Shown here: positions 1 through 11,150 of the stretch, in pieces
Position numbering within the stretch: the stretch's first letter is position 1
Layout of the letters: each line of letters opens with the position of its first letter
Notes under the pieces: generated by a model
Seen by the model: only the letters and a program-made list of their open reading frames with translations
Told to the model about the DNA's origin: nothing
Database searches by the model: none
Translations under genes and position numbers: made by a program
NCBI GenBank assembly: GCA_905221605.1
Contig: CAJNDS010002324.1
Location: 62,501-126,500 of the forward strand
DNA from: Symbiodinium natans
Taxonomy: Eukaryota; Sar; Dinophyceae; Suessiales; Symbiodiniaceae
DNA length: 64,000 nt
Direction of reading: 5' to 3'

Positions 1-85
1 GGGTTTAGGGTTTAGGGTTTAGGGTTTAGGGTTTAGGGTTTCGGGTTTCGGGTTTAGGGTTTAGAGTTTAGGGTTTAGGTTAGGG
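1..85 (+). repeat. Telomere-type (TTTAGGG)n array
   Basis: About twelve units of TTTAGGG with two TTTCGGG variants, G-rich strand on top. Arabidopsis-type TTTAGGG telomeres are known in dinoflagellates. The orientation is opposite to that of a capped left chromosome end, so this is an interstitial array or a contig edge. A sister array stands at 42,884-42,925, ahead of the same downstream sequence. Confidence 0.9.
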
Positions 86-600
86 TGGGCCCTTTCAAGC
101 TTGCCGTGAAGGTCCGGGGGCACATCCGGCCTTGCAAGAATCCCCCTCTGAAAACCCTGCATGTTTTGTAGGGAACGCGACAGAACCCAAAACCACCAAG
201 ACCCCAAGGCAGAAGCACCCCTTTCAAGGATTGCAGGGGTTTAGGGTTTAGGGTTTAGGGTTTAGGGTTTAGGGTTTAGGGTTTCACGAAGACGTTGGGC
301 CGTTCAGCAATTGCCTGCCGTCGAGGACCGACACAATCGACCCGACGCCAGATGTAAGAACATGTGCAGGAACGTTCGAGACTTCGGTGATGCGCGCTCT
401 TGTGAATCCTCAGGCCCCAAACCCCCTATAAACGTTCACGTCATCCTAAGCCCTACCGCCGAATCAACAAAGCAAGCAAACCCTGCCGCCCTAAACCCTC
501 AAGCCTTAAACTCATCCCCCCATGAAGCCCGCAATCCTAAACCGAAAGCTGTAAACTCCGAATGTGAAACCCCAACCCCCAATCCGTAACCCGCAAGAAC
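86..600. other. Noncoding start of duplicated block X
   Basis: No convincing gene. It contains a short TTTAGGG array at 236-285. The sequence from ~90 recurs at 42,925-43,390, and the part from ~400 recurs at ~56,430-56,636, each with scattered substitutions and small indels. Short open frames here are mostly translated CCCTAAA derivatives and do not keep frame between copies. Confidence 0.7.
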
Positions 601-965
601 CGTACGAAGAGGGTTTAGGGGTTTAGAAGGTTTAGGTTTAGGGTTTAGGGGTTCAGCAGGTTTAGGGTTTATAGGGTTTAAAGGGTTTATAGAGGGTTTA
701 GGGGTTTAGGAGGTGTAGAAGGTTTAGGGTTCAGGGGGTTTAGGGGTTTAGAGGGTTTAGGGGGTTTATGGGTTTAGGGGGTTTAGAGGGTTCAGAGGGT
801 TCAGGGATTTAGAGGGTTAGTAGGGTTTAGAGGGTTTAGAAGGTTTAGGGTTTAGGGGGTTTCAGAGGGTTTGTGGGATTTGGAGAATTTGTAGGATGTG
901 GAGGGTCTAGGGGTTTAGAGAGTTTAGAGAGTTTAGAGGGCTTAGAGGGTTTGTAGGGTTCAGGG
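601..965 (+). repeat. Degenerate telomere-variant array (TTTAGAGGG / TTTAGGGGG)
   Basis: Continuous 8-10 bp units derived from TTTAGGG, mostly with extra G or GA (TTTAGAGGG, TTTAGGGGG, TTCAGGGGG). The copy at 56,636-57,000 matches unit by unit, so this array was duplicated with block X and did not arise independently. Confidence 0.85.
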
Positions 966-1078
966 GTTAGGGTGCAAGGCGACACCCCGAGAGCTGCTTC
1001 AAACCTGACCGAGCCGAGGGAGGGGCCGTGTTGAGGCATCGCGACCTCGCCGCCATGACTGCCACGACCTCGCCATGA

Positions 1079-1178
1079 CCAAACCCTAAACCCTAAACCC
1101 TAAACCCCAAACCCCAAACCCTAAACCCTAAGCCCTTGACCCTAAACCCTAAACCCTAAACCCTAAACCCTGGACCCT
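1079..1178 (-). repeat. (CCCTAAA)n array, inverted orientation
   Basis: About twelve CCCTAAA-like units including CCCCAAA variants. The G-rich strand is the bottom strand, opposite to the array at 601-965. The counterpart lies at 57,116-57,195. Confidence 0.85.
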
Positions 1179-4100
1179 GGACCCTTGAGCCTGAAGCTGA
1201 ATTTGAAGCGTTGAGGGTTTTGAGCCCCTTGGGATTTCAAGGGTTTGGGGTCGCAGGACTCGTCTCAGGCTCTCGCGGAATAGGAGGCTTTGGAAAGGGC
1301 TGAAGGACCCGGGGCGCGCCGAAGGTTCGTGACCTTTACGGCTTCGTTGGGCTCAGGGTTTACATGGGTGGCGGTCAAAATCATCCCTTTATGGGGTACC
1401 CTAAAGATTAGGTGCCGTATTATCGGGATCCAAAAAGGGGACCATAATTTTGACAGCCACCCACGTGTAGGGGAGGGTTTAATCGGCTTCAGGATCTCAT
1501 TTAGCGAAGGGGGCCTGGTGCCTTGCGAAGGGGTTGCCGATGTTGCACCAGGATCCCCCATCACTGAGAGGGCCCCAGTTTGAGCTATGAGAGCTCATCC
1601 GCAAAAGCCTCTCTGGACTCTTGACTACAAACCCAAACCCTCCTTAACCCACAAGAAAGGCGCCCTAAACCCTGAACCCCTGACCCCCCCTGTAGGTTTC
1701 GGGTTTAGGGTTTGGGGTTTGGGGTTTAGGGTTTAGGGTTTAGGGTTGAGATTTGATAAGCCCAATCAACCTTATGTCGAAGCCCTACAACCGAAACAAC
1801 AATAAGAAAGCTTGCCGCTCTAAGCCCAAGCCCTCATGAACACCGCAGTCCTAAACCAAAAGCTGGAAAGCCCAGATTCGAACCCCCACTCCCAACAACC
1901 AGAAAAAACCACACAAACTTTCCAAAGAAACACTCAGCCATTCATGTCGAGCTTGAGACTTGCGCACAACTCTTAACCTTGCTGTCCTAACCCGCAGCCC
2001 CGTCCCCAAACCCCAAATATGCCCACAAAACCCGCACGAGGCTTCAAACTCACGCTGAACCGCCCTAATCTTAGCCCCAGTGAAGCTGCGAAACCCCTTG
2101 AAACCCCAAACACTGAACTCCGAACTGGAAGGCCAAGGACTTTCATGAGAAGATATTGATTGCGAGGATCGAAAGAAACAGCGAAAATCGCAAGTTTGAT
2201 GAGAGCGACAAGCTGCACAAAGGAACACCTTCGATGGATCTTCAAGTCAAGTTCCTCGTAGGCAGAACAAAGATTATGAACAGCAGAAGGGAAATTCCGC
2301 AGGCTTCGATCTGGAGAGGGCTTAAGGGATTTGATTGTAAGTTTTAAGGGTTGCGGCTGAGAGCAGGGGGGGGGGGGAATTTCATTGAACTAAGGTGTGC
2401 CCTCAAAGCGGCAAACCTGAACTCCAACAAATGCATTGGCATAACCATAGCCTGGAGTCCCAACACTCCGTGGAGCTCTTTGGTTATGACGGTTATGAGG
2501 GTTTAGGGTTTTCGGGGGTGGGTTAGGCCAGGGACGCTCTTGAAACCGGGCGTAACAGAACGATCCGGACATCCAAAGCGTGCACCAACTGAATGGCTGG
2601 CCTCGATACCGCGCCATCCCGAACCCTTAAGCAACCGATTCAGGAGACTTGCCTTGAACGAACTAGATACAACAAAGTGTATGCTAATGCAAGATCATTT
2701 ATATATATATATATGCATGTCTATATTTATATCCCCTGATCCCTTGAGCGAGCACCAGACCTGAAACCCTACAACCTTCAAAAAAAGGTCACCGCGTCTT
2801 CGAAGACCGGAAACGCTTTCTCAACCCAGATGGCCTGGGCAGGCGCCCCGCCCGTGGCTGCGCTGTGCTAGGCATCCAGCCTGGGAGCAAAACAAATTTC
2901 GGGGGTTTAGGGTTTGGGGTTTAGGGTTTCGGGTTTAGGGCTAACATGTTCGTGCCTTCAATGCTGCAAAGCACGCCTTTAGATACGAACAGCCCTAACG
3001 CCGAACAATCACGAAGACACCCATCACAATGTTCAGGAAAGGCCCCCCTCACCCTTCCACTCCACCCGAAGGAAACCCACCCCCAGAGACAGCTCAAGCC
3101 TAATCCCAATGCAGCATGATGTTCAGGCTGCCTTAGTCACGGAGAGTCCCTTTCGAATCCTTCGCCTTCAACCCCTCTCGCCTTCAACCCCTCAAGAACC
3201 CAAGCCAGAATCTTTCCTGAACCACATGAACCCTAAACCTTCCCGTCCGAAGCCGCAACACCTTGAACCACGCCTTCATGAAGCCCCCTTTGTGAAAGCC
3301 CAAGCAAACCCCGAACAACATCCTTAAACTCTGAACCCGAAGCCCCAAAAAGGCCTGCAGCCAGTTCTGAAACCCACAAGCCATTCAAAAGACCCTACTT
3401 GGAGCTTCATCGGTAAGTCTAAGACTTATTTGGTCGCCCAGTAGCCACAGGATCATCGGGCCACACTTTTCCTTTTTCATTTGGGCTACCAAGCCTTGTA
3501 GGGTTTCATGTCTTATGACCCGACTTATGGCCCTACCCTCAAGTACCCGAAGGCCCTAAGGATCCTAAACCCCTTAAAAGCCCTCCCTAAACCCTCAACT
3601 TAACCAACCCTAAACCCTAAACCCTAAATCCTAAACCCTAAACCCTAAACTCTACCTGAAAGTATCCAATGAAGCCCCAAGCAAGGCGCCTTCGGGCTCG
3701 CCCTTTACCAGGTGAGCGCAAGGGGCCGGACCTGGAGTTGAACGGATGGGGAGCCGGGGGAAGGGTTAGGGTGTAGAGCCTATAGAGGGTTTACAGGGTT
3801 TCTCGAGGGCGTATGGGGTTTGTAGGGCGTTTTCAAGGCAGCGTTGTAAGCGCTTCGGCAGGTCAGGGAGTTGAGGGCGTTGAGGGGTTCGGGAGTTCAG
3901 GCCTGCATTTGGGGGCTTCGCGGGCTTGCAAGTCGACCACTCTAGAAGTTGCTTCGGAGAATGGTCGTTGGCGGGGATCGGGATGTCGGGTCATTGCCTC
4001 CTCTAGCACCCGGCCCCCCTAAAACCCGGAAGCCCCGACGCGTGTCCTGAGGAGCTTCCGCTTCGGCGCTACTACCCCTAAACATGAAACCCTAAACCCC

Positions 4101-4469
4101 CTTAGTACCCCTAAACACCAACCCCTATAAGTCCCAAAAGCTCTTGTTGGGCTCTTGGGGCCGCTTTGGAAACCCCAGAAAGTCGCTTCATGGAGCTTGG
4201 GGGCTCTCACGATCTTGCGACGCCGCGCAGCTCCCCTGGTAGCCGAAACCCTAGACAGTGTACCCTAAAAACCCTGTACCCTAAGCCCGAAATCCCAAAG
4301 ACCAACCCTAAACCCTGTGCCCTACACCCACTGGCAACAGTTGGCTCCAAAACTCTGAACGGGTTAATGGTTTGGAGGTTCATGGTGCTCACTAACCAAT
4401 GTTAACTGTACTTACAACTGTACTTATATGCATATTGGGGCACTTGAGGGGCTTACGAGTGGGTTATAA
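1179..4469. other. Noncoding part of duplicated block X
   Basis: No gene supported. Near-identical sequence occurs at ~57,195-60,560, and diverged copies at 45,300-45,620, 45,710-46,170 and 46,190-47,700. It holds short telomere-like arrays (1,690-1,746; 2,905-2,940; 3,604-3,655), a poly-G run near 2,366-2,379 and a (TA)n run at 2,699-2,713. Long frames such as minus 1,851-2,228 change frame between the copies, which argues against coding. Confidence 0.7.
2366..2379. repeat. Poly-G tract
   Basis: Homopolymer of about 14 G. The matching site near 58,370 has a shorter run, showing length drift after duplication. Confidence 0.8.
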
Positions 4470-5060
4470 GTACAGTTCTAAGTTTAGGGGGCTTAGAGGG
4501 TTTGTAGGATTTAGAGGGTTTAGAGGGTTTAGAGGGTTTAGGGGGTTTAGGGGGCTTTAGAAGGTTGAGAGGGTTTAGAGGGCTTAGAATTTAGGAGGTT
4601 CAGAAGGTTTGGAGGGTTTAGGGGGTTTAGATGGGTCAGAGGGTTTAGGGGTTTAGAAGGTTTAGGGTTTAGGGGTTCAGAGGGTTTAGGGTTTATAGGG
4701 TTTAAAGGGCTTAGAGGGTTTAGGGGTTTAGGGGGTTTAGAAGGTTTTGGGTTCAGGGGGTTTAGGGGTTTAGAGGGTTTAGAGGGTTTAGGGGGTTTAT
4801 GGGTTTAGAGGGTTTAGAGGGTTCAGAGGGTTTGTAGAGTTTAGAGGGTTTGGAGGGTTTGGGGGTTTAGCGGGTTTAGAAGGTCTAGGTCGTAGGGGTT
4901 GAGGGCTTAGGGGTTTAGGGGGTTTAGAGGGTTTAGGGGGTCTTAAGGGTTTGCGGGATTTAGAGGGTTTATGGGATATAGAGGGTTCAGGGGGTTTAGA
5001 GAGTTTAGGGGGCTTAGAGGGTTTAGGGTTTGTAGGGTCCAGGGGTCAGGGTGCAAGGCG
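4470..5060 (+). repeat. Long degenerate telomere-variant array
   Basis: About 590 bp of TTTAGAGGG, TTTAGGGGG and TTTAGGGG variants with sporadic GTTCAG and GTTTAT changes, G-rich strand on top. The counterpart at 60,560-61,150 aligns across most of its length but has inserted and deleted units. Confidence 0.85.
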
Positions 5061-5666
5061 ACACCCCGAAAGCTGCTTGAGTCATCTTCCGCGACCTCGC
5101 CGCCACGACTGCCACGACCTCGCCAAACCCTAAACCCTAAACCCTAAACCCTAAACCCCAAACCCCAAACCCTTGACCCTTGAACCTCAAGCTGAATTTG
5201 AAGCGTTGAGGGTTTGAGCCTCTTGGGATTTCAGGAGTTTTGGGGCTGCAGAATTCGTTTCAGGCTCTCGCGGAATAGGAGGCTTCGAAAGGGCTAAAGG
5301 ATGGGGGGGGCGCCGAAGGTTCGCGACGTTCAGGGTTACGCTGGGTTTAGGGTTTAGGGTACTTTTAGGCTTCAGGATTTCACTTAGGGAAGAGGGTTGA
5401 CCTGTGAAGGGGTTGCCGGGTTGCGCCGGGAGCCCCCCACCCCCCACCACCGAGATGGCCCAAGCTGAAGCTATGAGAGCTCAACCAAACCCTCCTTAAC
5501 CCACAAAAAAGGCCTCAACGCCCTAAACCCCGAAGCCCCCCCCCCCCCCCCAAAAAAAAAAAAAAAAACAGCCCTAAACCTCCAAACCCTGAGCCCTGGA
5601 GCCAACAAAAGATGCTGAAGCCTTCTGTCCCCAAGCGGAAAGATGGACAGAGGCAGTTCGGGCACA
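5061..5666. other. Spacer with short CCCTAAA run and homopolymers
   Basis: Contains CCCTAAA/CCCCAAA units at 5,125-5,175 and a C-run then A-run at 5,537-5,569. Resembles 1,000-1,560 in part, and 61,353-61,650. No gene seen. Confidence 0.6.
5537..5569. repeat. Poly-C followed by poly-A
   Basis: Adjacent C and A homopolymers. The paralogous site at 61,517-61,550 has the same arrangement with different lengths. Confidence 0.85.
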
Positions 5667-5761
5667 CCCTAAACCCTAAACCCTAAACCCTAAACCCTAA
5701 ACCCTAAACCCTAAACCCTAAACCCTAAACCCTAAACCCTAAACCCTAAACCCTAAACCCT
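5667..5761 (-). repeat. (CCCTAAA)n perfect array
   Basis: About thirteen perfect CCCTAAA units. The paralogous site (61,650-61,720) has only a few units, some CCCCAAA, so the array expanded or shrank after block X was duplicated. Confidence 0.92.
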
Positions 5762-6059
5762 GCAAGGCTCGGCCCCGGGCTTCGCAATCCAACGCGCCTG
5801 CTGGTCACAAGCCTGCCTCGGTGTGGAAGATTGGGGTGCTTTTAGGCCTGCATGTTTTAGGGATCGTCGGCTGTTTTCTGGGCATGAAGCAGTAGACATT
5901 GCAAACTCTGCAGACGTTTTGGGTCGCAGGAAAACATGCCTTGGCAAGAGCTGAGATCGAGCCCCGACACGTTGTTTCGGCATCCTCGCGCCAGAATTCT
6001 CACAACAGAAGCTAGAGTGCCAGAGCACCCAAGCCGGTGGGCCAATTGCAACCGCCACG

Positions 6060-6260
6060 CTACAGTACATACAGCACGTTGTGTTTTTTGCGCATGTTTT
6101 TTCTAGAAGAAAGTGTACTGTCCTGAACACATTGTACGATATACTTGCATGAGACATCGGCCATGTCTTGGATTGCCGTAGGCTCACCTGAAAAATTGGT
6201 TAACAAAGATTTCGCCTCATGCGGCTCAAAGAGTTCGAACAACGTGACATTGTCACGCAT
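6060..6260 (-). CDS. Candidate exon, unknown protein (66 aa)
   Basis: ATG-initiated frame beginning MRDNVTLFELFEPHEAK and ending in a basic tail (RKNMRKKHN). The same frame is open in the copy at 62,010-62,234, where 24 extra bases add eight residues after MRDNVTLF without breaking frame. Retention of frame through that indel mildly favours coding. No domain is recognised, and it could also be chance. Confidence 0.25.
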   Translation of the reverse strand: MRDNVTLFELFEPHEAKSLLTNFSGEPTAIQDMADVSCKYIVQCVQDSTLSSRKNMRKKHNVLYVL

Positions 6261-6312
6261 GCCCCTTGCCGGAGCTTGTGTGCATGGGGGGCTGCAAGGG
6301 CTCTGCAGGTGC

Positions 6313-6564
6313 TCAAGCAGCACCGGTGGAGACCCTGGAGGGCTTGGCCCTGGATTTCCGGGTGCTCCGCCCCCCATTCTTCTTCAAACCCTTAGCTTTG
6401 CCCTTCTTGGCTGGAGGCAACTTCGACTCAAGGTCGACAGGATTCGAGCTCTCCTCGCTGCTCCATGCAGGAACAGGACGGTCCTCCGCGATGGTCAACG
6501 GCAGCTTCAGAGACGCAGACCTCAGGAGGACTTTCTTTCTCACTACCGCACGCCACACCATCAA
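6313..6564 (-). CDS. Candidate exon, Lys/Ser-rich unknown protein
   Basis: The frame carries KKVLLRSASLKLPLTIAED, then a Ser/Glu patch and a lysine-rich stretch (PPAKKGKAKGLKKN), ending STGAA-stop. The copy at 62,370-62,600 keeps the frame with a few amino-acid changes. The basic composition could suit a nuclear or nucleic-acid-binding tail, but this is speculation. Start and splice sites are unresolved. Confidence 0.25.
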   Translation of the reverse strand: MMVWRAVVRKKVLLRSASLKLPLTIAEDRPVPAWSSEESSNPVDLESKLPPAKKGKAKGLKKNGGRSTRKSRAKPSRVSTGAA

Positions 6565-7464
6565 CCATCACAGCAGCCTCCATCACAGCAGTCTCCGAAC
6601 GGGATAAGAAACCTCGCCTCTCCCAACATCCCCAACCTGCGAGATCACACAGCATCACAGCACCCCGGCCTCATTTGAAGGTCCTGGCGAACAAGGCGCA
6701 CTTTGCCATGCTTCCTCCTCCAAGAAGGGAACATGAGGTACCTTAAGTGCACGTTGTGGTTGGACCACTCTGAACATATGACTCATATGACGCCTTCCAA
6801 CATTCACTTTGTTGTTCTGGTTGGCCCAGGCACGGATTCTGAGCCCATGAGGTCCGGCTCCGGGGCTCCGGGAAGCTCCTCTCATGGACCCGGCTGCCGT
6901 CTTATAAGACTCGAAGGTGTATGACTCAGGGGCCGTTCCAAGGTGCGAAGCTTTGGGCGCTTCTTGAGACGGGAACGTCTATCCCCAACATGGAATGAGC
7001 ATCCTGGTCCGGATTTTACTATACTACACTTCAATTACTCTTCGGAGATACTTGCACTTTTGTGCAAGGCCTTTCTCGCTTGCCGTCGCTCGCCTTGTCA
7101 GTGAACATCGGGGGGCGTGAAAGAAACTCATGCGGCCATGTCGTGTCGCACGCTTTCGGGCGCGTGCACTGGCACTCTGGGCTTCTGAGGGCTTTGATCA
7201 TGATCAGGAACTGGTAGATGCAATCAGCTTTTCTAATGTCTGCCCCTACTACAGTTGCCCTTCCTCCTTCGGTACTCTAAGCATCTAGGGTTGGGCACTA
7301 CAGGGAAACGCGACTGCTGTTCGAGTCGGTTTCTCACTCCAGACGTAACCGAAGGAAGCAATCGCATAGGGCGATCTCATGAGCTGCACCGCTGGCATCT
7401 CTGTACTTCTGTGCTCGGGACGCTGCTCAGTCAGCTGGCAAAATCCTATGCCACACTGCTTCTG

Positions 7465-7665
7465 CTAGCTCATGGTGCGGGCATGGATGCTGTGGTCAGC
7501 GCATGCGTGCTGGTATCTGGACACGGAAATCGCAGGGGGACTGCGAGTCCTCGTACTTAGACCGTCAGTCATTGCCGGGAATTTCGGTGGGATCTCTGCG
7601 TGTCCACGCATGAGGGCGCGACAACCTTTGGCGATGTTCTCTACACTCAAACTCAACTTTACCAT
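7465..7665 (-). CDS. Candidate exon or small ORF, unknown
   Basis: ATG-initiated 66-aa frame starting MVKLSLSVENIAKGCRALM. The copy at 63,760-63,951 encodes the same first ~49 residues, then differs through small indels. Conservation up to a common point could mark a donor splice site or a frame lost downstream. No family recognised. Confidence 0.22.
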   Translation of the reverse strand: MVKLSLSVENIAKGCRALMRGHAEIPPKFPAMTDGLSTRTRSPPAISVSRYQHACADHSIHARTMS

Positions 7666-7679
7666 GTGTATAGGTAAAT

Positions 7680-7735
7680 AGATAGATAGATTAATGTATT
7701 AGATAGATGGATAGGTAGATGGATAATAGATATTC
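7680..7735. repeat. GATA/GATG microsatellite
   Basis: Imperfect ATAG/ATGG tetramers. The paralogous tract begins at 63,957 and runs into the window end. Confidence 0.85.
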
Positions 7736-8172
7736 ATATACATCTCACAATACCTCTGTCATCTCTATAAAGTCGTACCAGACCTTTGTGAGTACAACGC
7801 ATCGGTTTGAACAAACGTGGTTTGACACTGGTGGGAAGACTCTGTCGGGTCCCACGGTCTGCCTCCGCTGCTAGCATCTTCAATAAAGCCCTAAAAGCTC
7901 CCCTGCTCCGAGCGCTCCCTGGTCTCCTCATGCAAATTCTCGGAAGGGGCGTCTTTTCCCCGAGCGTGCTGCGGTGCCGCGGAGTCCTTGCGTAGAAAGC
8001 GACTCCGACGTCCGAACATACCCATGTGCAAGATCATACATACATTGCAATATGAACCGCAAGCCTTGTGACAAGACAACCGTTTGTTTTTGCACGGCCT
8101 GGCTCTGCTCCTCCTGGAAACATGGTTTGACAACCTAGTGTAGGAAGCCATTCTCCACCAACATGGAGAACC
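7736..8172. other. Intergenic, nothing recognised
   Basis: Lies between the microsatellite that ends block X and the 3' end of the membrane-protein gene at 8,173. Ordinary composition, no repeat or gene identified. It probably includes the 3' UTR of the downstream minus-strand gene. Confidence 0.5.
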
Positions 8173-9663
8173 CTAAGCTAACCAAGGAAAGTAACGCAGT
8201 GGAGAAATTCTAAGGTCCTCTTCGATTGCATCGATGCGGACGCCCACGGTGTCGGCTCTGGGTGCTTCTTCACTGGCCGGGATGTCATCGGGCGCAAGCT
8301 CGAACTCCAGGTCACAAATTCGCACAGCATAGCCTGCAAACTTGTCAAAACTCCACAGGCCACGAAAAAAAGTGCGCCTCAAGCTGACGCACCGGTATAT
8401 ATGTGCATCCCGCCTGCAAAAAGCCACGTGCTCAGGAGGAGGCTCAAGAACTGCACAAGCAGTTGATCAGCCGTCTGGGCTGAGTAGAGAAGCGAGTAGG
8501 CGGTGATGCACCCGGAGAAAAATGCCTCCGAGCGTTGCTCCTCCTCAACAGCGGCTGCGGCACTTGCCAGAAGAAGCTTCGCTTGCCATGGTTCCAAGCT
8601 ACAACACGAAGACTCAAGTCAAAAAGTCCCTGTCAAACGCCGAAGCAGGCCCTTTACTTTGAACATCCACGTCTTATGAGGGCGCTGTAAGGATCATCTA
8701 GGATATGGGCACTGTAGAGATGCTCTGTAGGATGTGGTTTTGGGATACGACCCGAGCTGAGTCCAAGCCACCTCGATGAAGTCCAAGAGGTCCTTCCGCA
8801 TGAGGCCTGTGCGCAAGGAGTCCTTGATCGCCTGTGCATCATGTGCGTGTGACGCAGGGAGACTCAGGGATGGAGAGCTTGGCTCGACACGTCTTGAAAG
8901 TGTTGTATACCTGACTACGACCTCTAGATCTATGTCTCTGACTCGGTGCTTTCTCAAGATTGTGGAAGACAACTCAACGGTTCTCCGGGAAGCAGGCTCC
9001 ATTCCTGCAGGCCTCGCGGAGACGCCAAGGAGGGAGGGCAGACAGCTGCTTCAGCACACTGCGAGCCACCAGGAAGCTGATCACCGCAGCGAAGAGGTGG
9101 TGCTTCGTGACCAGCAAGGCGAAGATGGTGTTGATGTCAAGCCCAACATCCAGCACCAGCAAGGCCAAGCCCTGCCACAGCCCGGCCCGCCAAGGCCACG
9201 AGAAACCGAGCACCGGCCTGAGACTCTTGTGCACCGTGCAGAAATCTCGGGGGCGAGTGCTCTGAAGCAACTCCTCTACGGCCCAGCGCTTCACGTCCTC
9301 AGGCACTCTGCGCTTTCGAATCCGCGCTCGCAAGCTGGGCACGCAGGAGCTCAGGACTGCGCTGAGCAGACAGAGCAAGTAGAAGCCCAGAAGGCCCAAA
9401 TACGAGTGCCGAGCCAGATCAAAAAGACCAATTGCTGAAACACCTTCAGGGGCCCACTGGAAAAGCCAGTGCTGACGCAGCTGGCTGCCATCCCACACAT
9501 TGAACTTGTGCTGCGACCAGTCCTCAAGGGCAGGATTCAGCAGCATGGAATCGGAGGCGCCCACCGTGGAATGTATGGAAAACAAGTACGCGTCGCCAAA
9601 TGCCGAGAAGTATACTCCGCCACAAAGACACGTCAAGATCAGAGTGCGCAGGAAGCCGGCCAC
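8173..9663 (-). CDS. Multi-pass membrane protein, XK-related-like (four exons, 5' end missing)
   Basis: Four minus-strand exons join in frame: 9,663-9,013, 8,831-8,772, 8,543-8,393 and 8,333-8,173, giving 340 residues plus a stop. Introns are GC-AG (donor GAG|GCC), GT-AG (GAG|GTGGCT) and a 59-bp GT-AG with a GTGCGT donor. The first exon starts directly after a CAG acceptor (CAG|GTGGCC), so an upstream exon is missing. About six hydrophobic segments are visible. The stretch LALLVLDVGLDINTIFALL followed by a phenylalanine/valine-rich helix, and later EAFFSGCITAYSLLYS, resemble the Asp-bearing helix and the conserved segment of XK-related proteins, some of which act as lipid scramblases. The C-terminus is acidic. 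The gene structure is more secure than the family call. Confidence 0.6.
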
Positions 9664-10514
9664 CTGGACAGTGGCTTCGGGAAACCGTAATTTCTAGTCG
9701 CTCACTGGTCTTGGAACTGTGGGTGCCAGTGTGGTCTCAAACCGTGCTAAGCCGACAAAGCCTTAGAGGCTTCATGCTTCAGGTTTAGGGCTTATGTAAG
9801 CTTCACGACAAGGGATAGGGCTTAAGGGTTCAAGTGCTTGCAGGACAGAGGGGTTTAGGGTTTGAAGTTCGGGGTTGGCTTCATCGCGACGTGGTGGCTG
9901 TTGATGCCCTGGCGGTGATTGCTTACACCCTCAAATCTAAACCCAAAGCCTACATTCGAAACCATAAAACCTGAAATCGACACCACAACAAACCCAAACC
10001 CAAAACACCAAAACACGAGCCCTAAACCCCAAACATCCCCAAACCACGAGCCCTAAGCCCCAAACCCCGTTTGACAAAAACGAACTTGCTGCGCGTGGCG
10101 TCTGCCTCATTGACCCTCACTTGCTGTTGATCCTGATAAGCAACTCGGCCAGTTGCCCCCCGGAAATCCCAGAAATTCCTCCCAGAAAAAAGTTTCGCCT
10201 GGCCTTGTCTTTCAGGGCCCGGCCCAGCCCTCCAAAGTGGCGCTTTCACTGACCCGCCTACAAGGAGGAGGAAAAGAAGCCTCCATAAAGGCCCATTTCC
10301 GCCATCAAAAACCCTGCTAGAATCGACATGAATGACGGTACCGGAATGCCTTACGCGAGCCTCTTCAGTGACCCACTATGAACGGCCTACATGGGCGTTT
10401 CGAAGGGGAACCGGATTGCCCGAAACCTTTGAAGAGCATGTCGCCGAGGTGGCTATAAACTGAATCTTCGGAAGTGAAGTCGTGTGTCTCTTCTTCGTAG
10501 CACGTTCCCCTTGT
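9664..10514. other. Spacer or intron between membrane-protein exons
   Basis: Contains weak telomere-like text at ~9,780-9,870 and ~9,930-10,060. The 5' exon of the 8,173-9,663 gene should lie here or further upstream. The two membrane-protein units could belong to one transcript, but no convincing join was found. Confidence 0.45.
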
Positions 10515-11150
10515 TCAGAAGTTCTCATACGTGACAAAACCACAGGAGCTGAGCGAGCAAAGTTGGGCCTGTGAGGCTGTGTCCTTGGTCATGATGGCCT
10601 TCGCGGGGGCTTCGAGCAGACTCCCGACTCCGTAGTGCCTGGCTGCCGGGCCGACGTAGCAGAGGAGGACCACTGGCAGCCACCAGATCCAGCGAACCAG
10701 CAAGTTCGCGAACCCCAACCACAAAATCGCAACTAAGACTTCGAGCCACCTCCACAGCCTGAGGAGCCACGCGTTCTTCGCAAAGGCTAGGCTCACCAGC
10801 TGCTTGGCACCCTGCTCGAAGGGGTCCTGCGCAGCCTCCTCCGCTGGCGCACCCAGCCGTGCGCTTTGTCGCTTCTGCATCCACTTGGCTGCCAGAATTT
10901 CCAGACGAATGGCTACAACTGCCGCACTGACAGCGGAGACCAATGCAACCCATGTGAGCCAGTCGGACAGGGTGTTGGCAATCACATCCTCGAACGTGAT
11001 GCGGGATTGCAAGAACTCCTTCATGCCAAGATGAATGGCTCTCCCTTTTTCACAGGCAGTTCTCATGCCGGACAGACCAAACCCCACGATGAAAAGCGCG
11101 ACCCCCAAAACCCACGGCCATACCGGCGCCTGCGAGAGCGAAATGTCCAC
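10515..11150 (-). CDS. Multi-pass membrane protein exon, unknown family
   Basis: Open frame of 211 residues. It begins with V-D-I-S immediately after a TAG acceptor (TTGTAG|GTGGAC), so 11,150 is more likely an exon edge than a start codon. Hydrophobic segments lie near residues 10-30, 62-85, 133-153 and 155-172, separated by charged loops (ILAAKWMQKRQSARLG). An upstream ATG at ~11,396 begins MGRTLLFFWAVGWVRF, a plausible signal-anchor exon, but no phase-matching donor was found. The frame ends at TYENF-stop. An earlier GC donor (CAG|GCC near 10,570) is possible. Family not recognised. Confidence 0.5.
   Translation of the reverse strand: MDISLSQAPVWPWVLGVALFIVGFGLSGMRTACEKGRAIHLGMKEFLQSRITFEDVIANTLSDWLTWVALVSAVSAAVVAIRLEILAAKWMQKRQSARLGAPAEEAAQDPFEQGAKQLVSLAFAKNAWLLRLWRWLEVLVAILWLGFANLLVRWIWWLPVVLLCYVGPAARHYGVGSLLEAPAKAIMTKDTASQAQLCSLSSCGFVTYENF

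Larger units (their letters stand above)
5762..7679 (-). other. Duplicated segment with candidate minus-strand exons
   Basis: This 1.9-kb segment has ordinary base composition, unlike the telomere-like surroundings, and is ~95% identical by eye to 61,720-63,957. Several short minus-strand frames persist in both copies (6,060-6,260; 6,313-6,564; 7,465-7,665), as expected of exons of a decayed or multi-exon gene. The second copy carries three extra segments (~24 bp, ~94 bp, ~230 bp). I could not build a continuous spliced protein, and the family is not recognised. Confidence 0.45.

Noticed and set aside
1-85. True chromosome end
   Set aside because: G-rich strand orientation is wrong for a left terminus, and the array is short with interruptions.
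8776-9438. 220-codon plus-strand frame opposite the membrane-protein gene
   Set aside because: The minus strand gives hydrophobic helices and four exons that splice in frame; the plus frame is Gln/Arg-rich without a domain.
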